From: Paraphoma chrysanthemicola
Taxonomy: Eukaryota > Ascomycota > Dothideomycetes > Pleosporales > Phaeosphaeriaceae
DNA length: 64,000 nucleotides
Direction of reading: 5' to 3'
NCBI GenBank assembly: GCA_020744225.1
Contig: JAGMWG010000002.1
Span: 1,302,001 to 1,366,000, forward strand
The notes beneath the pieces were generated by a model. It saw only the letters and a program-made list of their open reading frames with translations, was not told the origin of the DNA and ran no database searches. Numbering within the stretch: position 1 is the first letter of the stretch; each line of letters begins with the position of its first letter. Made by a program: the position numbers and the translations under genes. Shown here one piece after another: positions 57,946 through 64,000 of the stretch.

Positions 57946-60579
57946 TCATGCGTCGGCATCCATATCTACCACAGCCCCACCCTCCTCTTCCTCCGCGATA
58001 TCCTTCTCGTCCACGCCCTCGCCATCACTTACATCTACCGCCTCCTTCGCATCAGCATCAGCCATTTCCTCATCCAACTTCTTTTGCTCTGCCTTCGCCT
58101 TCTCAGCAACGTGGTTGATGATCTCCGTATCTTTCTCATTGAACAACCTTAGCAGCATCGCTTTTCGATCATCCTTGTCAACCATGAGATTCGCACTACC
58201 AGGGTGACGCCAAAGCGGCAAAACCATGCGGAACGGAATGCCTTGCGCATCGTCCTTCTCTATCCGGACGAAGCAGCACCCAATGTCCATGCCCTGGAGC
58301 TGGTCGCCTACTTCGCCGAGGCCGTGCTCGCCTTCGCGTGGGAGCTTGGGGAACATCTCGACGATGAGCTGGTGCAGTGTCTGCTTCGAGGTGCAGTTGA
58401 CAATGCGCTTGGATGCCCACGGTTCGATGATACGAATGCCTTCGCTTTGCAGTCGCCACGGCGCGTGGGTGTAGTCCTTATCCTTGATCTTGTGTGCGAC
58501 AAACATGACAACGCCGCAATGAATGAATTTCATGCCGCGATCTTTGTTCTGTTGGAGAATGGTCTTTGCCATGGCTGATGTGTAATAGATCTTGTTTAGT
58601 GAGAGACCCTCCTTGTTCTTGACCATGAATCGATCACGTGGGAATCGTTCTGAGATGCCAAAGAAAGACATGATAGAAGCAATGGTTGCGTCATCCGAGA
58701 CGAGATACTCAAAGTACTCCTTGCTCTGACTCTGGTTCTCGGGCTTAAGTCTGGCGTCTGTGACCCCTGCGGCAATAGCCGATGGCCCACCCAGCGCGGA
58801 TCCGTTGGGTGCAAGTGTCTTTTCTTGTTTCTCTGCCGATCCATTTTCTGTGGGCTTAGCGGGTTGCTCCTCATCTTGCTTGGTCTTCTTCGAGGGCGCA
58901 GCTTCCACAGGCTCTTCCAACTTACGCTTCAGGGTCGCTGCAACATCCGATGCATCGCTTCCAGTGTCCACCTTGGTAGCATCTGCTTCAATGACATTCT
59001 CTTCGGGGGTTGGTACTGATGCGTCAGTCGTCTTCTCTGCGTCGTCTTTGGACTTTTGCGCCTTTGCAGCATTTTCCGGGGTCTGAACCTGAGCGACCTT
59101 GATGTCATCTAGTTTCTCAATAACAGCAATGAAAAAGCCTCCAGTGTCCTGTTGGTGAGGGTATACACGAATGCAACGCTCCAAGGGTATCCGCTCCTCG
59201 TCGGACTTGGCAATAGGCGGGAAGCATCCTGGGGTGATCTTGGTTGAGAAGCTGCGCTCCGGCTCCTCTGTCTCATACTTCGCTTTGGCCTTCTGGAAAG
59301 CTTCCCAGCTGGTGAACAAGTGGGCTGTCTTCTCGCCTCCTGCTGAGGTTTGCGATGTATCGAGCACCTTCCAAACATTGAGACCTGGCTTACGCTTCAG
59401 ATTGGGCAGCAGATCCGAGCAATCCACCAGTTGCACCTTGGCGTTACCACCGCAGGCATCGATTGCAGCAGCAACCACAGCCTCGTTTTCGACAGGGTTC
59501 ATGCTGCATGTCGAGTAGACCATGCGCCCGCCCTTTTTCAGCATCTGCAAACCCCGGAAGAGGATACGCAGCTGGAGATTGTGTAGGCCTAACCCGTCCT
59601 TGGGCGTCCACTTCTGCCACACGTTGGGATTCTTACGCGCTGTACCGTCTCCTGCGCACGGAACATCAGCCAATATGCGGTCGTACTTAAGATAGTTCTT
59701 CTTCTGGCCCGTGCCTGGTAGTTCGATCGAGGGAAATATGGAAGCGTCGTGTTGGGTCACAATTAGGTTAGGAAAGTTGAGTCGCTTGACTTGATGTACC
59801 AACATGCCAGCGCGCTTGTAGTCGGTGTCGTTCGCGATCAGCAAACCGGTCGAACGACCATCGTCGCTGTAGTCGCCCTCTTCGCTGCTCTCGATGGACT
59901 CGCCTTTGGCTGCACGTGTCACGCGCTCCTCCTCGTCACCGTGAATCATTTCTGCCAGCTGCGCGGATTTGCTTCCGGGCGCAGCACACATGTCCAGGAC
60001 AACCATTCCGGGCTTCACGTCTAGGAAGTGCGGCGGGATCATGCTCACGACCTCCTGCCTGCTGATATTCCCAGAGGCAGCTTCGGCGACAAGGAATTTT
60101 TGGAAGTCGGCGAATGGCGCATGTCGTCGAATAACCTTCTTGTGCGTCTTCATGTGCCAGACAAGCTCGTCTGGGAAGGCGATGACTGACTCGGGTGGCG
60201 GCACCGGCTTGCCTTCGAACTTCTTTGCCGCAATCGCAGGAATGTATCGTGATTTGAAGATCTCGCGCACGGCAAGCGCGTCAGATTTTGTGCCAGTGAA
60301 GCGGAAGCTGTTGGGCAGATCGGCCTGCAGAGCTTTCCACATCTCGTCGAACTCGGCCTCCTCCAAGAAGCCGCCCATGCGGTAGTAGCTCTCGAACAGC
60401 TCATTTTTGCGCGGAATGTCTGACCATGGCTCTGACCTGGTGTCTCTACCACCGCCTCCTCCGCCGCCGCCCCGGCCTCTGCCTTTACCACGAAACTTGC
60501 CGCGACCACCACCCTGCTTTTATTAGTACAGAATTTAGTGCAATACGGCGCGACCACTTACGCGACCACCTCTTGCCAT
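57946..60579 (-). CDS. NCL1: tRNA (cytosine-5) methyltransferase TRM4/NCL1 (NSUN2 family)
   Basis: It makes m5C in tRNAs (positions 34, 40, 48-49 in yeast) in the nucleus. The first exon is only 18 nt (MARGGR), joined across a 48-nt intron (60514-60561) to one long exon, giving 861 residues. A Gly/Arg-rich start (GGGRGKFRGKGRGRGG) is followed by the RNA-binding part and the SAM fold. Motif I is VVLDMCAAPGSKSAQLAEM. The release cysteine is in LADVPCAGDG (about 290) and the catalytic cysteine in YSTCSMNPVENEA (about 338). A long acidic, Lys/Glu-rich insertion lies at about 460-600, then the C-terminal domain (YLVSDDATIASIMSFFGI). It ends in an acidic tail. It is divergent from the L7 gene, about 260 bases apart. 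Confidence 0.95.
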
Positions 60580-60840
60580 TGCTGCGATTATAGAGGGGTT
60601 GGGGAGTAGCAATGGGTGTGCTGGTGAATGCAGCTGTCGCAGAACTCGAAGCTCAAGAAATTGTGAGTAGCTCAGATCGAGGTGGAACCGCATTGGTGGG
60701 GTCGGTCGCAGCTACCCACCGAACGAATTCTTGGCGTGGCCCGAGCGCGCACTCACATTTTCACATTTCGGCGCTCGCTTCGCCCAAACTTCTCTTCAGC
60801 TTTCGTCAACCCAAACCAAGCCCAACTAACCACCAGCACA

Positions 60841-61762
60841 ATGGCCAAGTCAGCGTACGTCCAGCAATCAATACATCGCAGAGCTCGTTCTAATTGAGTG
60901 CAGCCCCCACAGCATCTCCCAGAAGGACATCGAGGTCCCGGAGACGATCCTCAAGAAGCAGAAGGCCAACCAGAAGCTGAACGACCAGCGGGCCGCCGAC
61001 ACACAGAAGAAGCGTGAGGTGCGATAAACTCTCCCATGATCTGCGGAAGCGGTTAGGAGTATCACAGTTGGCTAAGACTCTCTTAGGCCAACAAGAAGAA
61101 GCGCGAGACCATCTTCAAGCGCGCCGAGAAGTACCACCAGGAGTACGTCAAGGCCGAGCGCGATGTCATCGAGGCAAAGCGCGCCGCGAAGAAGGACAAC
61201 TCCTTCTTCGTCCCCGCCGAGTCCAGGCTCGCCTTTGTCGTCCGTATCAAGGGGTATGCTACGCACCGCTTCCTGCCGCAATTTCTCTCTAACTTTTCGC
61301 AGTATCAACAAGATCGACCCCAAGAAGCGCAAGACCCTCCAGCTCCTCCGTCTTCTCCAGATCAACAACGGTGTCTTCGTCAGGCTCACCAAGGCCACCT
61401 CTGAGATGCTGAAGATCGTCGAGCCATTCATCGCATACGGCTACCCCAATTTGAAGACCGTCCGTGAGCTCGTCTACAAGCGCGGTTACGGAAAGGTCAA
61501 CAAGCAGCGCATTCCCATTACCGACAACGAGCTCATCGAGGAGAACCTCGGCAAGCTCGGCATTGTCTGCGTCGAGGACATCATCCACGAGATCTACACC
61601 GTTGGCCCCAACTTCAAGCAGGTCTCCAACTTCCTGTGGCCATTCAAGCTCTCTTCGCCCACTGGTGGTTTCCGCCCAAGGAAGTTCAAGCACTTCATCG
61701 AGGGTGGTGATCTTGGTAACCGGGAGGAGTTCATCAACCAGCTCGTCGGCCGCATGAACTAA
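60841..61762 (+). CDS. RPL7: 60S ribosomal protein L7 (uL30)
   Basis: Eukaryotic large-subunit ribosomal protein, 251 residues. Four exons: a 14-nt first exon (MAKSA plus two bases), then introns 60855-60903, 61019-61086 and 61254-61302. The eukaryote-specific N-terminus is Lys-rich (ETILKKQKANQKLNDQR, KKRETIFKRAEKYHQEYV). The L30 fold follows: FFVPAESRLAFVVRIKGINK, KTLQLLRLLQINNGVFVRL, VEPFIAYGYPNLKTVRELVY and KRGYGKVNKQRIPITDN. The end is IEGGDLGNREEFINQL. Codon use is strongly biased to C-ending codons, as for highly expressed genes. The short exon and early intron are typical of fungal ribosomal protein genes. Confidence 0.97.
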
Positions 61763-62421
61763 GCTGGATTGTTGCTGCTTGGCTGGAGTTACGGAACGAT
61801 ACCACGAAGATCACGACTGTTGGTCTCACCCACTCCCACGAGGAGTGAGGGCAGGCCGAGCCACACGCTCTGGTTAGCTAGACAAGTCTTCAGCACATCA
61901 TGCGAAGAAATGAAAAGATTACAACACTTTCAACCATATTGATCCAGACTTGGTGACTACGCCACTTACGTGTACCGCCCAATTCTACCTTTCATCTCTC
62001 TAGTACAGGCACACAGGCGTATAAGCGTGCTGTCTACCAAATATCCGGTCACCGATGCAAACGGGCTGACCGGCTCTTTGAGCTGTGCACATAGGGCACA
62101 AAGATGCGTTCTCGACCCCACTCGTCCGATCGACCCGACTAGCGTGTACCATCTGCATGACCTCATTGGCGTTCCTGATCTGTTCCCCACGTAAACACCA
62201 CAGCTGAGCCACCGCTAATGAGTTCAAGGCCTAGATGCGGAGCTGAGATGGCGCGAAGATCGGTGCTGTGGCTGCATAAAATATGACGACGCCCCGCGGG
62301 TACTTTCAGCTCGCTGCACCTGCGGCTCATTCACTGCCCTGACCTTTCACCAACGACAGATCGGATAGCGAGAGACATTGTGGCTTCGAGACAACTTCTT
62401 TGATATCGATAATCATTCAAC
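61763..62421. other. Intergenic region
   Basis: About 0.66 kb between the end of the L7 gene and the start of the PLC-like gene. Only short frames are present; the right part is the promoter of the next gene. Confidence 0.5.
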
Positions 62422-63831
62422 ATGCCATCTAAAGGCGTCCTGTGCTTCACCTACCTTGCCGTTGACAATGTCGAAGTCGAATACACCGCCCCCAACCAAT
62501 CCGTCAAACAATCATCTCAACACAACCACACAATCGACCATCTTGAAGTCGACAAAAAGAACCTTGGTACCTTCGACTTTAGTGGGCGCTTTGAATTTGT
62601 CGTTCGCCGCGATGGCCGCGAGCTTTCCCGCCAGCATGTCGATGTCAACGCCATGACCGGCAAGCTCGGCGACGGGACTATGAACAACATGGACCAGACT
62701 CCCAGTATCTTTGCCGAAGATGTGATTATTTCATACGGGTTTTATGATGCGGGACCAGGGCATGCAGGATTGCCGAAACAGCATCAGTGTTATGTGAGCG
62801 TGACACCGAACTATGAGAATTGGATGCGCGATGTGATTCCGCAGGATGACGATAAATCGAACCGGCCGTTCAACCGCGTGGTCTTGCCATCCTCACACGA
62901 TATCGGGATGAACAGCATGAACACTGCACTCGAGCTGCTCAAAAATGCAGGTACAGGCGTAATCAAAGAAGTCCTGGGCCGCGAGCTTCCCCACGTCTTG
63001 TCCATCTTCAACAAAGTTGGCGACGGCGCCGTAAACCGCATCGCACCAGATATCATCCGCGCGCTAGCCATCACACAGAAGGATTCCCTAGACACAATTC
63101 TCAAACTCGGCGCCAGGTACTTTGAATTCCGACCCGCCAAATGTCATCGCCAGATGCAGAGAGTCAGTCCCTTGGAAGACACATGGTATTTTCAGCACGG
63201 CGCCATTCCAGGCATGCTCTACAAGCAGTTCCTTGGCGATGTCGTGCAATTCCTTCAGGACCACGATCAGGAAATCATTGTTGTGCAAAACCGCTGGGAC
63301 GGCGTGCCAGGCGAGTGTCCGCGGCCCAACGACGACGAATTGCGCGACGTCCTGAACGACGTATTGCGGGACAAAGACTTGCAGGTCGGTGATGAAAATG
63401 ACATGATGAGCAAGAGTATTCGTGATTTGCGCAACGACAAGAAGAGATTGATTCTCCTGCAAAACGCACGCCAAGTCTCAAACTACGACGACGCAGCAAG
63501 CGCGACACTCACCGGCGACTCCATCGTCGATAAAATGAAGTCCATGTCCGAAAACCCTCCGCAGGGCCATCCCATTACGTTGTTGCAATGCCAGGCCACG
63601 GCGACGAATATCCGGGACGTGATTATTGCCAGTGTTGTGGACTCAGACGTAAGTACAAGTCCAATTCTCGCGACGAAGCCTGTGTGCGATGGAAAAGTGT
63701 TGCCGTTGTTGAAGGGAGATACGGGGAGGAATCTGACGAGGGATGATGGGGTTGTGGTTGTCATGAATGATTTCTTCGAGGGTGGAACTGCGGACGTGGC
63801 GATTAATATGTGCAGAGAAAGACTAGGGTAG
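62422..63831 (+). CDS. PLC-like phosphodiesterase (PI-PLC X-type TIM-barrel protein)
   Basis: A 469-residue single-exon protein. An N-terminal beta-rich domain covers about 1-130 (FDFSGRFEFVVRRDGRELS). The catalytic-like barrel starts with VVLPSSHDIGMNSM (His about 158), the first histidine of the PLC X family. ARYFEFRPAKC and YFQHGAIPGMLYKQFL (second His about 257) match the next active-site strands. The order SHD...G(A/V)R...HG is that of the bacterial/fungal PI-PLC X superfamily. No Ca2+-binding PH/C2 domain is present, so it resembles small fungal/bacterial phosphodiesterases more than classical PLC-delta. Whether it cleaves phosphatidylinositol is unknown. No signal peptide is evident. 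Confidence 0.8.
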   Translation: MPSKGVLCFTYLAVDNVEVEYTAPNQSVKQSSQHNHTIDHLEVDKKNLGTFDFSGRFEFVVRRDGRELSRQHVDVNAMTGKLGDGTMNNMDQTPSIFAEDVIISYGFYDAGPGHAGLPKQHQCYVSVTPNYENWMRDVIPQDDDKSNRPFNRVVLPSSHDIGMNSMNTALELLKNAGTGVIKEVLGRELPHVLSIFNKVGDGAVNRIAPDIIRALAITQKDSLDTILKLGARYFEFRPAKCHRQMQRVSPLEDTWYFQHGAIPGMLYKQFLGDVVQFLQDHDQEIIVVQNRWDGVPGECPRPNDDELRDVLNDVLRDKDLQVGDENDMMSKSIRDLRNDKKRLILLQNARQVSNYDDAASATLTGDSIVDKMKSMSENPPQGHPITLLQCQATATNIRDVIIASVVDSDVSTSPILATKPVCDGKVLPLLKGDTGRNLTRDDGVVVVMNDFFEGGTADVAINMCRERLG

Positions 63832-64000
63832 ATGTGGTTTGAAATATGCGGGTGGGGGTTTAGATGTGCGCTGGAGCAAGGGGACCGGTTGTTTACTGCC
63901 TTTTGGTCTTGCTGGATTATGCCCACACAAAAAGTTCTGGAACAGTCAGTGTAAGGAAAGGGAATGAAGCGTATCGCGTGTACCCCTCTGGAGTAGAAAC
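63832..64000. other. Right edge of the window
   Basis: 3' flank of the PLC-like gene; nothing else is visible. Confidence 0.6.

Noticed and set aside
1..64000. tRNA, rRNA, CRISPR arrays, biosynthetic cluster, viral genes
   Set aside because: No T-loop/acceptor pairs, rRNA-like blocks or spaced repeats were seen; the P450, PRISE enzyme and MBL hydrolase are far apart with housekeeping genes between them and no backbone synthase.

Overview
This is nuclear DNA of a filamentous ascomycete (Pezizomycotina), most likely a Dothideomycete and perhaps Pleosporales; that rank is an inference from protein style only. The evidence is short introns, mostly 42-116 nt with GT..CTAAC..AG signals, compact intergenic spaces, typical fungal families (Zn2Cys6 factor, PDR-type ABC pump, AP-1 bZIP with redox cysteine domains, KAR5, fungal P450, ATP-dependent PEPCK), and AT-rich, TA-dense blocks with a stop-riddled LINE fragment, which suggest repeat-induced point mutation (RIP). 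There are no operons; genes lie on both strands. I joined exons by hand, and each spliced model below keeps one open frame whose length divides by three. Layout, left to right: the last exon of a Cys-rich/acidic protein; KAR5 (karyogamy) divergent from a mitochondrial L6 ribosomal protein; a small unknown gene; a sugar transporter; about 2.5 kb with decayed coding-like fragments; an unknown 290-residue protein; a PRISE-type reductase; a cluster of three MITE-like inverted repeats; an HhH-GPD DNA glycosylase gene with an in-frame TGA; a PDR ABC transporter; PEPCK; a Zn2Cys6 transcription factor with a stop and a frameshift. The second half holds a SIRT5-like sirtuin divergent from an ICP55-like mitochondrial aminopeptidase; a YAP1/AP-1 factor; an SPF30-type Tudor splicing factor; PAN2; 3.2 kb of gene-poor DNA; a P450; a MET22-type phosphatase; a C3HC zinc-finger protein; an MBL-fold hydrolase; a multi-pass membrane protein between two AT-rich blocks with a LINE relic; TRM4/NCL1 divergent from ribosomal protein L7; and a PLC-like phosphodiesterase. 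Most intact genes are conserved housekeeping functions: translation (mitochondrial L6, L7, TRM4), mRNA turnover (PAN2), splicing (SPF30), gluconeogenesis (PEPCK), mitochondrial protein maturation and acyl-lysine control (ICP55, sirtuin), and stress or drug response (YAP1, ABC pump, P450). The accessory signal is concentrated in four places: 8.6-11.2 kb, 14.6-15.5 kb, 44-47.3 kb and 53.2-57.6 kb. I found no CRISPR, no rRNA, no convincing tRNA and no clear biosynthetic cluster. The most notable items are the MITE cluster beside a glycosylase gene carrying an in-frame stop, the disabled transcription factor, and the membrane-protein gene sitting between apparently RIP-mutated blocks.
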